DNA from: Acetatifactor sp.
Lineage (GTDB): Bacteria > Bacillota > Clostridia > Lachnospirales > Lachnospiraceae
Direction: 5' to 3'
DNA: 54,629 nt
Assembly (NCBI GenBank): GCA_016293615.1
Contig: JAEDDX010000009.1
Location: 1 to 54,629, forward strand
The notes under the pieces were generated by a model. It saw nothing but the letters and a program-made list of their open reading frames with translations. It was not told the DNA's origin and ran no database searches. A program made the translations under genes and the position numbers. The stretch's first letter is position 1, and every line of letters starts with the position of its first letter. Shown here one piece after another: positions 1-7,809 of the stretch.

Positions 1-18
1 GGTTGTGAGGAAAGAGCG

Positions 19-663
19 ATGACGCAAGCAGTTTTGTTTGATATGGACGGTACATTGATCGATACAGAGAAGTATTACCGGATATTTTGGCCGAAGGCAT
101 TGGCGGAGTTTGGGTATACGATGACGGATGAGCAGGTGCTTGCGATGAGGAGTCTGGGACGACCTTTTGCGCCGGCGCAGCTGAAGGCGTGGTTCGGAGA
201 AGAACTGGATTATTATGCGGTGCGTGATCGCAGGAAGGCTTTGATGGAGGAAGTTCTGGACCGGGAGGGGATTGTTTTGAAGCCCGGTGCGGTAGAGATT
301 CTGGTGGAATTGAAGCGGCGCGGTATTTTGGCGGCAGTTGCTACGGCGACGGATTTGGAGCGCACGGAGAAGTATCTGAAGATGACCGGTATCAGGCAGT
401 ATTTTGACCGAATCATCAGTGCGACGCAGGTGAAGGAGGGAAAGCCTTCACCGGATATTTACAGGTTTGCCTGTGAGCAGCTGGGGCTTTCGCCGGATCA
501 GTGTATCGCTGTGGAGGATTCTCCCAACGGTGTTTTGTCGGCGTATCGCGCCGGCTGTCGTGTCGTGATGGTACCGGATCAGACGCAGCCGGATGCGGAG
601 CTTTCAAAGTGTCTGTATGCGTGTGTGCCGTCATTGGACCGGTTGGCAGATTTTCTGGATTGA
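19..663 (+). CDS. HAD-family phosphatase / beta-phosphoglucomutase-like
   Basis: Cytoplasmic HAD-superfamily hydrolase of 214 residues, the usual size for the beta-phosphoglucomutase/phosphatase subfamily. The catalytic motif DMDGTLIDT lies at the N-terminus, with the nucleophile Asp and the acid/base Asp two residues on. A helical cap follows at about residues 18-80. Motif II is near TATD, motif III is the Lys of GKPSPDIY, and motif IV is the acidic VEDSPNG. These are the residues needed for aspartyl-phosphate chemistry. The start has GAGGAAAG a few bases upstream. Substrate cannot be told: sugar phosphate mutase, sugar phosphatase or nucleotide phosphatase are all possible. The gene stands alone, with 288 bp of non-coding DNA before ptb. 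Confidence 0.85.
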   Translation: MTQAVLFDMDGTLIDTEKYYRIFWPKALAEFGYTMTDEQVLAMRSLGRPFAPAQLKAWFGEELDYYAVRDRRKALMEEVLDREGIVLKPGAVEILVELKRRGILAAVATATDLERTEKYLKMTGIRQYFDRIISATQVKEGKPSPDIYRFACEQLGLSPDQCIAVEDSPNGVLSAYRAGCRVVMVPDQTQPDAELSKCLYACVPSLDRLADFLD

Positions 664-847
664 GATGGGGAGCGGGGACTGCAGGAAGCGTTCGCCCTGT
701 GTGGAAGGCTTGGCAGTTCTTTCAATAAAGCGGTTCTGTAACCGGGTCATTCAGACAGATCTGCTCTTGTCTGCGGCAAGAAATGATGGCAGTTTGAGGC
801 CTTCCGGGCTTGCTTTTTCGCACAGAGGGTGTTATAGTCATATTTGG

Positions 848-872
848 TATACTCTGCCTGTTTTTGGCAGAG
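848..872 (+). promoter_or_regulatory. Extended -10 promoter and start-site hairpin before ptb
   Basis: TGG-TATACT at 845-853 is an extended -10 element. It runs directly into a perfect 7-bp inverted repeat CTCTGCC/GGCAGAG (852-858 and 866-872) with a 7-nt loop. No good -35 is seen, as is usual for extended -10 promoters. The rest of the 664-951 gap holds no gene I can support. Confidence 0.45.
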
Positions 873-951
873 CGGATTTACAGTTTCAATACATAGAAAA
901 AGGCTTTGCGGCCGGGCACAGGCACGAGAAGCAGGAAAGGATTTTTGAGAA

Positions 952-1866
952 ATGAGCAGAGGATTTGATGAAGTGATTTCCAAGGTGAAGAGCTGCGGCA
1001 TGAAGAAGATTGCTGTCGCTGCAGCGCAGGATTCTGCGGTATTGGAAGCAGTAAGAGAAGCGAAGGCACAGGGAATTGCCGACGCAGTATTGGTTGGTGA
1101 CGAGAGTAAGATCAGAGAGATTGCCGCAGGTCTGGGTATGGATCTGAGCGATTATAGAATCATTGACGAGCCCGATATGGCGCAGGCTGCTTTGACGGCA
1201 GTGAAGCTTGCGCATGACGGCGAGGTTGAGATGTATATGAAGGGTCTTTGCGATACGAAGACTTTCCTGAAGAGTGTATTGGACAAGGAAGTCGGTCTGA
1301 GAACCGGAAGCCCTCTTTCTCATGTGGCAGTATTTGATATCCCCGGTTATGAGAAGCTTCTGTTTTTGACGGATGTTGCTTTCATGACTTATCCCACGCT
1401 TGAGGATAAGGCGAACATCATCAGAAACACGGTCCCCGTATGTAATGCCTGCGGCGTTACGATGCCCAAGGTTGCTCCGCTGGCAGCAGTTGAGGTCGTA
1501 AATCCTAAGATGCCCGCTACGGTAGAAGGTGCTGAGCTTACCAAAATGTGTGAGGAAGGACAGATCACCGGTTGTATCGTTGACGGTCCTCTTTCTCTGG
1601 ATCTTGCAATCGATCCCGAGGCGGCAAAGCATAAGGGAGCGACGAACAGAAAGATTCAGGGTGACGCCGACATCCTGCTGTTCCCTGACATCCATGCAGG
1701 CAACCTCGTATACAAGGCACTGGTACATACCGTACCCGGCGTAAAGAATGGCTGCATTCTGACCGGAACCAAGGTTCCCGTAATTCTGACCAGCCGTTCC
1801 GATACCTTCGAGACGAAGGTGAATTCCATCGCTCTGGCAGCAGTCGTTGCGGCTGAGCTTAACTAG
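952..1866 (+). CDS. ptb: Phosphate butyryltransferase
   Basis: Phosphotransbutyrylase (304 aa): transfers butyryl from CoA to phosphate, giving butyryl phosphate for the kinase encoded next. It belongs to the phosphate acetyl/butyryltransferase family. Recognisable stretches are an N-terminal AVAAAQD, KGLCDTKTFLKSVL and GCIVDGPLSLDLAID, and a C-terminal LTSRSDTF typical of the active-site region. The length matches Ptb (about 300 aa) rather than Pta (about 330 aa), and the buk partner supports butyrate over acetate. The start ATG follows AGGAAAGG. Transcription probably begins at the extended -10 near 850. Buk follows with a gap of 8 or 122 bp depending on its start, so the two are one operon. 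Confidence 0.92.
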   Translation: MSRGFDEVISKVKSCGMKKIAVAAAQDSAVLEAVREAKAQGIADAVLVGDESKIREIAAGLGMDLSDYRIIDEPDMAQAALTAVKLAHDGEVEMYMKGLCDTKTFLKSVLDKEVGLRTGSPLSHVAVFDIPGYEKLLFLTDVAFMTYPTLEDKANIIRNTVPVCNACGVTMPKVAPLAAVEVVNPKMPATVEGAELTKMCEEGQITGCIVDGPLSLDLAIDPEAAKHKGATNRKIQGDADILLFPDIHAGNLVYKALVHTVPGVKNGCILTGTKVPVILTSRSDTFETKVNSIALAAVVAAELN

Positions 1867-1988
1867 GAATTGATATGGATATTCTCATTGAGGCTGCAAT
1901 TGAAGCTGCAGGGGAAGTCCTCTCCGCAGGAATCGACACTGTCATTGCAGCAAGAAAGAATAGAAAAGATAATCAGGAGGAAAAAACA

Positions 1989-3056
1989 ATGTCCATCAAG
2001 AGTTTGATCATTAATCCCGGTTCCACCTCCACCAAGATCGGTGTGTTTGAGGACGAGACACTTTTATTCGAGGAGACTCTGAGACACTCCACAGAGGAGA
2101 TTTCCCAGTATGCGTCCATCGTTGACCAGAAGGATTTCAGAAAGAAGATCATCACGGATCTTCTGGAGTCCAAGAATTTCGATATGAAGAGTCTGGATGT
2201 GATCGTAGGCCGCGGCGGTATGTTAAAGCCCATCCCCGGCGGTACCTACGCTGTGACAGATGCTCTGCTTGAGGATCTGAAGACCGGTGTCTCCGGACAG
2301 CATGCTTCCAACCTTGGCGGTATTCTGGCAAGAGAGATCGGCGACGAGATCGGCAAGCCTTCCTACATCGTTGATCCTGTTGTGGTTGACGAGCTTGCAC
2401 CTGTGGCAAGATATTCCGGTGTACCGGAGCTTCCCCGTATCTCCGTATTCCATGCCCTGAATCAGAAGGCAGTAGCGAAGAGATATGCGAAGGAAACCGG
2501 CAGACCTTATGAGGAGCTGAACCTGATTGTCGTTCATATGGGCGGCGGTGTCTCTGTCGGCGCACACAAAAACGGCAAGATCATCGATGTATTCAACGCT
2601 CTGGATGGCGATGGCGCGTTCTCTCCCGAGAGAGCAGGCGGCGTTCCCAGCGGTGCTTTGATTAAGATGTGCTTCTCCGGCAAATACTCCCAGAAGGAGG
2701 TTTACTCTAAAATCGTTGGTAAGGGCGGCTTCAATGCATATCTCGGAACCAACGATATGAGAGAGGTCAACAAGCTGGTTGACGCAGGCAATGCAGAGGC
2801 TGCGGCAGTAAGAGATGCTTTCCACTATCAGGTGGCAAAGGATATGGGCTCCATGGCATGTGTTCTGGAGGGTAAGGTAGACCAGATCATCGTAACCGGC
2901 GGTATCGCTTATAATGCATCTACCATTGAAGCTCTGAAGAAGTATGCAGGCTGGATCGCTCCTTTCACCGTATATCCCGGAGAGGATGAGCTTCTTGCAC
3001 TGGCACAGGGCGCGATCCGTGTCATGACCGGCGAAGAGAAGGCAATGGAGTATTGA
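1989..3056 (+). CDS. buk: Butyrate kinase
   Basis: Butyrate kinase (355 aa from this start): converts butyryl phosphate plus ADP to butyrate and ATP, the energy-yielding last step. It is an ASKHA-fold acetokinase relative. Visible are the N-terminal phosphate-1 motif NPGSTSTKIGVFE, the adenosine-site HMGGGVSVG and the C-terminal VTGGIAYN. I chose the ATG at 1989 because AGGAGG lies at 1975-1980 and because 355 aa is the family length. An in-frame ATG at 1875, eight bases after the ptb stop, would add 38 residues predicted to form an amphipathic Ala/Ile-rich helix (see findings). Operon with ptb; a hairpin terminator follows. Confidence 0.93.
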   Translation: MSIKSLIINPGSTSTKIGVFEDETLLFEETLRHSTEEISQYASIVDQKDFRKKIITDLLESKNFDMKSLDVIVGRGGMLKPIPGGTYAVTDALLEDLKTGVSGQHASNLGGILAREIGDEIGKPSYIVDPVVVDELAPVARYSGVPELPRISVFHALNQKAVAKRYAKETGRPYEELNLIVVHMGGGVSVGAHKNGKIIDVFNALDGDGAFSPERAGGVPSGALIKMCFSGKYSQKEVYSKIVGKGGFNAYLGTNDMREVNKLVDAGNAEAAAVRDAFHYQVAKDMGSMACVLEGKVDQIIVTGGIAYNASTIEALKKYAGWIAPFTVYPGEDELLALAQGAIRVMTGEEKAMEY

Positions 3057-3091
3057 TCCACAGCACTTTCGCGGAAATAACTTAAAATAGG

Positions 3092-3170
3092 AACAAGACC
3101 TCGAGGCTGTATCGAAGGGAACGGTTTGGACGCTCTGCCCCGAACGAATCAGCAGCGGGGTCTTGTTTTA
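3092..3170 (+). terminator. Terminator after ptb-buk
   Basis: AACAAGACC (3092-3100) pairs with GGTCTTGTT (3159-3167) across a long structured loop. A shorter alternative, CCCCG/CGGGG, pairs just before TCTTGTTTT. Either gives a stem followed by a T-rich run. It separates the butyrate genes from ktrB. Confidence 0.6.
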
Positions 3171-3198
3171 CCTGAAAATACAACATTAGAAGAGTTGA

Positions 3199-4566
3199 AT
3201 GAAAGTGAAAAAGAATTCAAGATTTAGTATTTGGCGGAATGTATCGCCCATGAAGCTGATTTTGGGCGGTTATTTGTGTATCATCCTGCTGGGAACGCTC
3301 CTGTTATCTCTGCCGGCGGCAACGAAGGGAGCGGGAGCCACTCCGATATCGGATGCTTTCTTTACGGCGACATCGGCGACTTGCGTAACCGGTCTGGTGC
3401 GATATGATACATTCACACACTGGAGCTTGTTCGGGCAGCTGGTCATTCTCTGCATGATTCAGATCGGCGGCGTCGGATTTATGACGGTGGCGATCATGAT
3501 TATGGTAGTTGCGAAGAAGAAAATCAGCCTCAATCAGCGCTCTTTGATGCAGAATTCCATTTCGGCGCCGCAAATCGGCGGCATTGTCCGTCTGACGGAG
3601 TTCATCGTACTGGTCACCCTGCTGGTGGAGTTAGCCGGCGCAGTGATGCTGAGTTTTTCCTATATTCCCAGGTTCGGGCGGTCGAAGGGAATTTATTTCT
3701 CGATTTTCCATTCGATATCGGCATTCTGCAATGCCGGGTTTGATCTGATGGGCGATACGACGGGAGAGTTTTCCTCACTGACCGGTGCGGCTGGGCAGTG
3801 GTATGTCGGTCTGGTGATCATGACATTGATTGTGGTTGGCGGTCTGGGCTTCGGGGTCTGGTATGATCTCGGGAAGAGAAAGTTTGATTTCAAATGGCTG
3901 AATCTGCAGAGTAAAATGGTCATCACGATCAGTGCTTCGCTGATTGTATTGGGAGCCCTGGTGCTTGCGCTGCTGGAGTGGAATCAGCCGCTGTTTGCAG
4001 GAATGTCTGTTTCTGAGAAAATACATGCGAGTCTGTTCCAGTCGGTATCCGCCAGAACCGCAGGCTTTAACACGATAGACCTGGCAGGGATGACGGAGGG
4101 CAGTCTTTTCGTGATGATCTGTCTGATGTTCATCGGCGGCTCAACCGGTTCCACTGCCGGCGGTATTAAGACGACCACCTTCTGGATCTTGTGTATCAGT
4201 GTGATTGCAACCTTCCGGAGAAAGAAGAACATTGAGATGTTCGGAAGGCGTATGGATGAGGGAATCACACGAACCGCATCCTGTGTTTTTATGACCTATC
4301 TGATATTGACCGCGACGGTCAGCGTAATCATTTCGGCAATAGAAGGACTGCCGATGCTCACCGCGCTGTTTGAATCGGTTTCCGCGATGGCGACGGTTGG
4401 TCTGACACTGGGAATAACGCCTGGTCTTGGCATGGTGTCCAAGCTTTTGCTGGCGTTTCTGATGCTGTGCGGGCGAGTCGGCTCCATCACGATGTTACTG
4501 GCATTTTCTTCCGATAAGGGAGTCAGAAATTCTAAGCTGCCTATCGATAAGGTGCAGGTTGGGTAA
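3199..4566 (+). CDS. ktrB: Potassium uptake membrane subunit, TrkH/KtrB family
   Basis: Ion-conducting subunit of a Ktr-type K+ (or Na+-coupled K+) transporter, 455 aa. It has four repeated M1-P-M2 units. The four selectivity-filter loops are visible as ATCVTGL, AFCNAGFDL, SARTAGFNT and ATVGLTLG, each with the filter glycine. Length and loop sequences fit KtrB better than the longer TrkH. Positive residues precede the first membrane segment (MKLILGGYL). The next gene, 15 bp on, encodes the RCK-domain gating partner, so the two form an operon and a complex. The start is an ATG after GAAGAG, a weak binding site. Confidence 0.92.
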   Translation: MKVKKNSRFSIWRNVSPMKLILGGYLCIILLGTLLLSLPAATKGAGATPISDAFFTATSATCVTGLVRYDTFTHWSLFGQLVILCMIQIGGVGFMTVAIMIMVVAKKKISLNQRSLMQNSISAPQIGGIVRLTEFIVLVTLLVELAGAVMLSFSYIPRFGRSKGIYFSIFHSISAFCNAGFDLMGDTTGEFSSLTGAAGQWYVGLVIMTLIVVGGLGFGVWYDLGKRKFDFKWLNLQSKMVITISASLIVLGALVLALLEWNQPLFAGMSVSEKIHASLFQSVSARTAGFNTIDLAGMTEGSLFVMICLMFIGGSTGSTAGGIKTTTFWILCISVIATFRRKKNIEMFGRRMDEGITRTASCVFMTYLILTATVSVIISAIEGLPMLTALFESVSAMATVGLTLGITPGLGMVSKLLLAFLMLCGRVGSITMLLAFSSDKGVRNSKLPIDKVQVG

Positions 4567-4581
4567 AGGAGAGAGAACGGT

Positions 4582-5223
4582 ATGAAGAATATACTTGTAA
4601 TTGGTTTGGGACGGTTTGGCAGGCATATGGCGCAGAAGCTCCTGCAGCACGGGCATGAAGTACTGGCAATTGATATCAAAGAATCGCGTGCAGACGATAT
4701 GGTCGGAGAGATACAGCAGATTCTGATCGGTGATGCGACTGACGAGCGTTTCATGTCGACACTGGGAATTAAGAATTTCGATGTGGCAGTGATTGCAATC
4801 GGTGACAATTTCCAGACTGTTTTGGAGATCACGGTGCTGTTAAAGGATCTCGGCTGTAAGTATATCGTGGCGAGAGCAACCAGAGATGTACACAGGAAGC
4901 TTTTGCTCAGAAACGGTGCGGACTATGTTTCTTATGCAGAGCGTGAAGTTGCGGAACGTCTGGCAATCATGGTCGGCGCGGACCATGTATTTGACTATGT
5001 GGAGCTGACCCCGGAAGTCGGTATCTATGAGATTGCGGTGCCGAAGAAATGGCTCGGTAAGAGTATGGTACAGTTGTCGATTCGAAATAAGTATCATGTG
5101 AGTGTGCTTGCGACCAAGAAGGGGACGCAGATCTATCCTCTGCCGCTTCCCACCCATGTTTTCACAGAAGATGAGCGTGTGATGGTGATGGGCAGCAATG
5201 AGGCAGTCGAGGCGATTACCTGA
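4582..5223 (+). CDS. ktrA: Potassium uptake regulatory subunit, TrkA/KtrA family
   Basis: Cytoplasmic RCK protein (213 aa) that gates the KtrB channel in response to ATP/ADP or NAD(H), and in many Firmicutes to c-di-AMP. The N-terminal Rossmann fold opens with GLGRFGRHMAQKL, the dinucleotide motif, followed by the acidic DIKE at the end of strand 2. The RCK_C (TrkA_C) domain occupies about residues 135-213 (GIYEIAVPKKWLGKSM onward), the usual c-di-AMP site. A single RCK unit of this length is KtrA-like, not the double-unit TrkA. RBS GGAGAG lies upstream of the ATG. Co-transcribed with ktrB; a strong terminator follows. Confidence 0.9.
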   Translation: MKNILVIGLGRFGRHMAQKLLQHGHEVLAIDIKESRADDMVGEIQQILIGDATDERFMSTLGIKNFDVAVIAIGDNFQTVLEITVLLKDLGCKYIVARATRDVHRKLLLRNGADYVSYAEREVAERLAIMVGADHVFDYVELTPEVGIYEIAVPKKWLGKSMVQLSIRNKYHVSVLATKKGTQIYPLPLPTHVFTEDERVMVMGSNEAVEAIT

Positions 5224-5244
5224 TATTTCTTCTTGCTAAAGATA

Positions 5245-5278
5245 GCCGGGGCGAAAGAAAGCGTCCCGGCCTTTTTTG
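5245..5278 (+). terminator. Terminator after ktrBA
   Basis: GC-rich stem GCCGGGGCG / GCGTCCCGGC with a 7-nt A-rich loop and a six-T run (5272-5277). A typical intrinsic terminator. Confidence 0.9.
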
Positions 5279-5326
5279 TGTGTAAAAAGAACCGGTTCTG
5301 TCACACCGGGCGGCGACAATTATTCT

Positions 5327-5354
5327 TTGCTTTTCCCGGAAAGTATTTTATAAT
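5327..5354 (+). promoter_or_regulatory. Promoter of the lipoprotein RNase gene
   Basis: TTGCTT (5327-5332) and TATAAT (5349-5354) are separated by 16 bp, about 70 bp before the coding start. Confidence 0.5.
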
Positions 5355-5422
5355 GGAGTACATAGTATATGCGAAAAAATGCCTGAGGAAGAGGGGACAG
5401 GCAGGAAGGAACAGACGAACAC

Positions 5423-5989
5423 ATGAAGAGAAGAAAATGGTTAGCCGGAGCGCTGGTCTGGCTGGTTTCGGCGTTATTGTTAGCCGGCTGCAGTACGGCG
5501 GAATTCACCGCTGAGAACGAAGACACTTATCAGAGTGAGGATACCGTCCTGAGTGAGGATGTTTACGAGGAGGAAGAAGAGGATTCTTCGCAAAAGCCGG
5601 ATGGTGCGAACTTAAACGACCCTGCGGGCGCCACGGGGCTGTTGGATGAGTATGGTTCGTATTCCTCGAAGGAGGATGTGGCTTTGTACCTGAATACCTT
5701 CGAGAGGCTTCCCGATAATTATATTACCAAGGAGGAAGCGGAGAAGCTGGGTTGGAGCGGCGGCTCGCTGGAGTCTGTTGCACCCGGCAAATGCATCGGC
5801 GGCAATTACTTTGGCAATTATGAAAAAAAACTGCCGGTCGAGAAGGGGCGGAAGTATTACGAATGTGACATCGACACGCTGGGCAAAAAATCCAGAGGCG
5901 CCAAGCGTATCGTATACAGCAATGACGGTCTGATTTATTATACGGACGATCATTATGAGACATTTACCCTGTTATATGGGGAGGAATAG
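5423..5989 (+). CDS. Lipoprotein with barnase-type ribonuclease domain
   Basis: Predicted secreted, membrane-anchored guanyl-preferring RNase (188 aa). A lipoprotein signal peptide (KRRKW, hydrophobic core, lipobox LLAGC with Cys23) is followed by an acidic Glu/Asp-rich linker (about 30-60). A barnase/binase-like domain spans about 78-188. Against barnase, Lys27 is K103, the general base Glu73 is E147, Arg83 is R158, Arg87 is R162 and the general acid His102 is H177. All are kept, so activity is likely. Barnase Arg59, which also contacts the inhibitor barstar, is replaced by Y133. No barstar-like gene is seen in the window, consistent with export before folding. A nutritional or competitive role is possible. 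The gene has its own promoter. Confidence 0.85.
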   Translation: MKRRKWLAGALVWLVSALLLAGCSTAEFTAENEDTYQSEDTVLSEDVYEEEEEDSSQKPDGANLNDPAGATGLLDEYGSYSSKEDVALYLNTFERLPDNYITKEEAEKLGWSGGSLESVAPGKCIGGNYFGNYEKKLPVEKGRKYYECDIDTLGKKSRGAKRIVYSNDGLIYYTDDHYETFTLLYGEE

Positions 5990-6057
5990 GCATGGAATGC
6001 GCGCGGAAGCATCGGTTGCAACCGCAAAACAGCCTGCTTTGCGCGGCAGGGACCTGT

Positions 6058-6086
6058 TTGACACCACGCCCGGAATATACTATAAT
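6058..6086 (+). promoter_or_regulatory. Consensus promoter of the HerA-like gene
   Basis: TTGACA (6058-6063), 17-bp spacer, TATAAT (6081-6086): an exact consensus sigma-A promoter. It excludes the in-frame ATG at 6089 as translation start, since that lies upstream of the transcription start. Confidence 0.85.
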
Positions 6087-6133
6087 TTATGAGAATGAAT
6101 TGCGCTCATTGCAGACGCGGAAACGAGGGAGAA

Positions 6134-7738
6134 ATGTACAGAGACGGTAAAATCTATCTTGGGATTTCCGATGACGGAAACAAGACACCTGTTGAAATGT
6201 ATCTGAATATGTGTAACAGGCACGGCCTGATTGCAGGCGCCAGCGGTACCGGTAAGACGATCACGATGAAGGTGATGGCGGAGTCCTTTTCCGATGCCGG
6301 CGTGCCGGTATTTCTATGCGATGTCAAGGGTGATGTGTCCGGTCTTGCAATGCCCGGTGCGCAGTCCGAAAGTATGGAGAAGAGAATCGATAAGTTTGGC
6401 ATCCGCGATACTTTTTCCTACAAGGGATATCCGGTGTGCTTCTGGGATATCTATCAGGAGAAGGGTCACCCCGTCCGGGCAACGATCTCTGATATGGGTC
6501 CTGAACTGCTTGCGAGAATCCTGGATCTGACCCCTGCGCAGGAAGGCGTTTTGAACATCGTGTTCAGAATTGCAGACGACAAGGGTCTGGTTCTGGTTGA
6601 TTTGAAGGACCTTCGTGCGGTGCTCAATTATGTTTCCGAACACAAGAGCGAGTTCATGCTCACCTACGGTTCCGTGGCGCCGCAGTCTATCGGCGGTATC
6701 TTAAGGGCGCTGCTTCCGTTGGAGAGTCAGGGCGGAGATCTATTCTTCGGGGAACCCGCGCTGGATATTTTTGACTGGATCCGTACCGATGCTGACGGCA
6801 AGGGTATGGTGAATATTTTGGACAGTGTTAAGCTGGTGCAGAATCCTTCTTTGTACGCGAGCTTTCTGCTGTGGATGATGGCCGAGCTGTTTGAGCGCCT
6901 GCCGGAAGCCGGAGATATGGACAAGCCCAAGCTGGTATTCTTCTTTGATGAGGCGCATATGCTGTTTTCCGGTGCACCGAAGGTTCTGGTGCAGAAGATC
7001 GAGCAGGTGGTGAAGCTGATCCGCTCCAAAGGTGTCGGCATCTACTTTGTGACCCAGAGCCCGAGCGATATTCCGGACAGTGTGCTGGCACAGCTTTCGA
7101 ACCGTGTGCAGCATGCGCTGCGCGCTTATACGCCTGCAGAGCAGAAGGCGGTGAAGGTCGCAGCACAGTCTTTCCGTGCAAACAGTTCCTTTAAGACAGA
7201 GGATGTCATCATGAACCTTGGCGTGGGACATGCACTGACTTCTTTCCTGGATGAGTCCGGTGTGCCCGGAATCGTTCAGCAGACCTCTGTGATCTGTCCG
7301 CAGAGTCTGATGGCTCCCGTGGATGAGGCACTCAGAACCCGGCTGATGGGTTCGGACGGTATGAGCAGATATGATGCGTCCGTGGATAACTGGTCCGCAT
7401 ACGAGGAGCTGAGCGGGCAGGCCGAAGAGGAGCAGAAGAAAGCGGAGCTGGAGGCTGAGAGGGCGCAGCTTGAAAAGGAGAAGGCTGCCTTCGCAAAGCA
7501 GAAGGAAAAGGAAGCCGCAGCCGCGCAGAAGCAGAAGGAAAAGGAAGAAGAACTCGCACGCAAGAAAAAGGAACGCGAGGAAGAGGCGGCAAGACGCAAG
7601 AAGGAAAAGGAAGAAGAGGAAGCCAGAAAGAAAAAGGAGAAGGCTGCCGAGCGTCGCAAGGCGCAGATTGAGAGAACCCTGATCAGCACCGGCGGACAGA
7701 TCCTGAAGAGAGGTTTGCTGAAGACTTTATTTAAGTAA
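6134..7738 (+). CDS. HerA-like (DUF853-type) ATPase with coiled-coil tail
   Basis: ATPase of the HerA/FtsK-like group (534 aa from this start), known from the DUF853 (YjgR) family; its cellular role is not established. The P-loop ASGTGKTI lies near residue 35 (AGASGTGKTITMK), Walker B FFFDEAH near residue 275, and an arginine/sensor region follows (YFVTQSPSDIPDSVL). The C-terminal 90 residues or so (about 425-520) are a highly charged Lys/Glu/Arg coiled coil with Ala spacing. The ATG at 6134 has GAGGGAG just upstream; the earlier ATG at 6089 sits 3 bp after a consensus -10 box and is excluded. Monocistronic: own promoter and own terminator. No HerA-partner nuclease (NurA) is adjacent. Confidence 0.85.
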   Translation: MYRDGKIYLGISDDGNKTPVEMYLNMCNRHGLIAGASGTGKTITMKVMAESFSDAGVPVFLCDVKGDVSGLAMPGAQSESMEKRIDKFGIRDTFSYKGYPVCFWDIYQEKGHPVRATISDMGPELLARILDLTPAQEGVLNIVFRIADDKGLVLVDLKDLRAVLNYVSEHKSEFMLTYGSVAPQSIGGILRALLPLESQGGDLFFGEPALDIFDWIRTDADGKGMVNILDSVKLVQNPSLYASFLLWMMAELFERLPEAGDMDKPKLVFFFDEAHMLFSGAPKVLVQKIEQVVKLIRSKGVGIYFVTQSPSDIPDSVLAQLSNRVQHALRAYTPAEQKAVKVAAQSFRANSSFKTEDVIMNLGVGHALTSFLDESGVPGIVQQTSVICPQSLMAPVDEALRTRLMGSDGMSRYDASVDNWSAYEELSGQAEEEQKKAELEAERAQLEKEKAAFAKQKEKEAAAAQKQKEKEEELARKKKEREEEAARRKKEKEEEEARKKKEKAAERRKAQIERTLISTGGQILKRGLLKTLFK

Positions 7739-7748
7739 TCATTTGAAA

Positions 7749-7785
7749 CCCGCCGGGTCGGTTTCATGCCCGGCGGGACTTTTTA
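7749..7785 (+). terminator. Terminator after the HerA-like gene
   Basis: Perfect 9-bp stem CCCGCCGGG/CCCGGCGGG (7749-7757, 7769-7777) followed by ACTTTTTAT. Confidence 0.9.
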
Positions 7786-7809
7786 TCAAAAGACAGGGGA
7801 GGGCGCAGA

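Noticed and set aside
3057..3198. c-di-AMP riboswitch before ktrB
   Set aside because: No ydaO-type conserved sequences; the structure is better explained as the buk terminator.
6089..6133. ATG at 6089 as start of the HerA-like gene
   Set aside because: It lies 3 bp after a consensus -10 box and would be upstream of the transcript.
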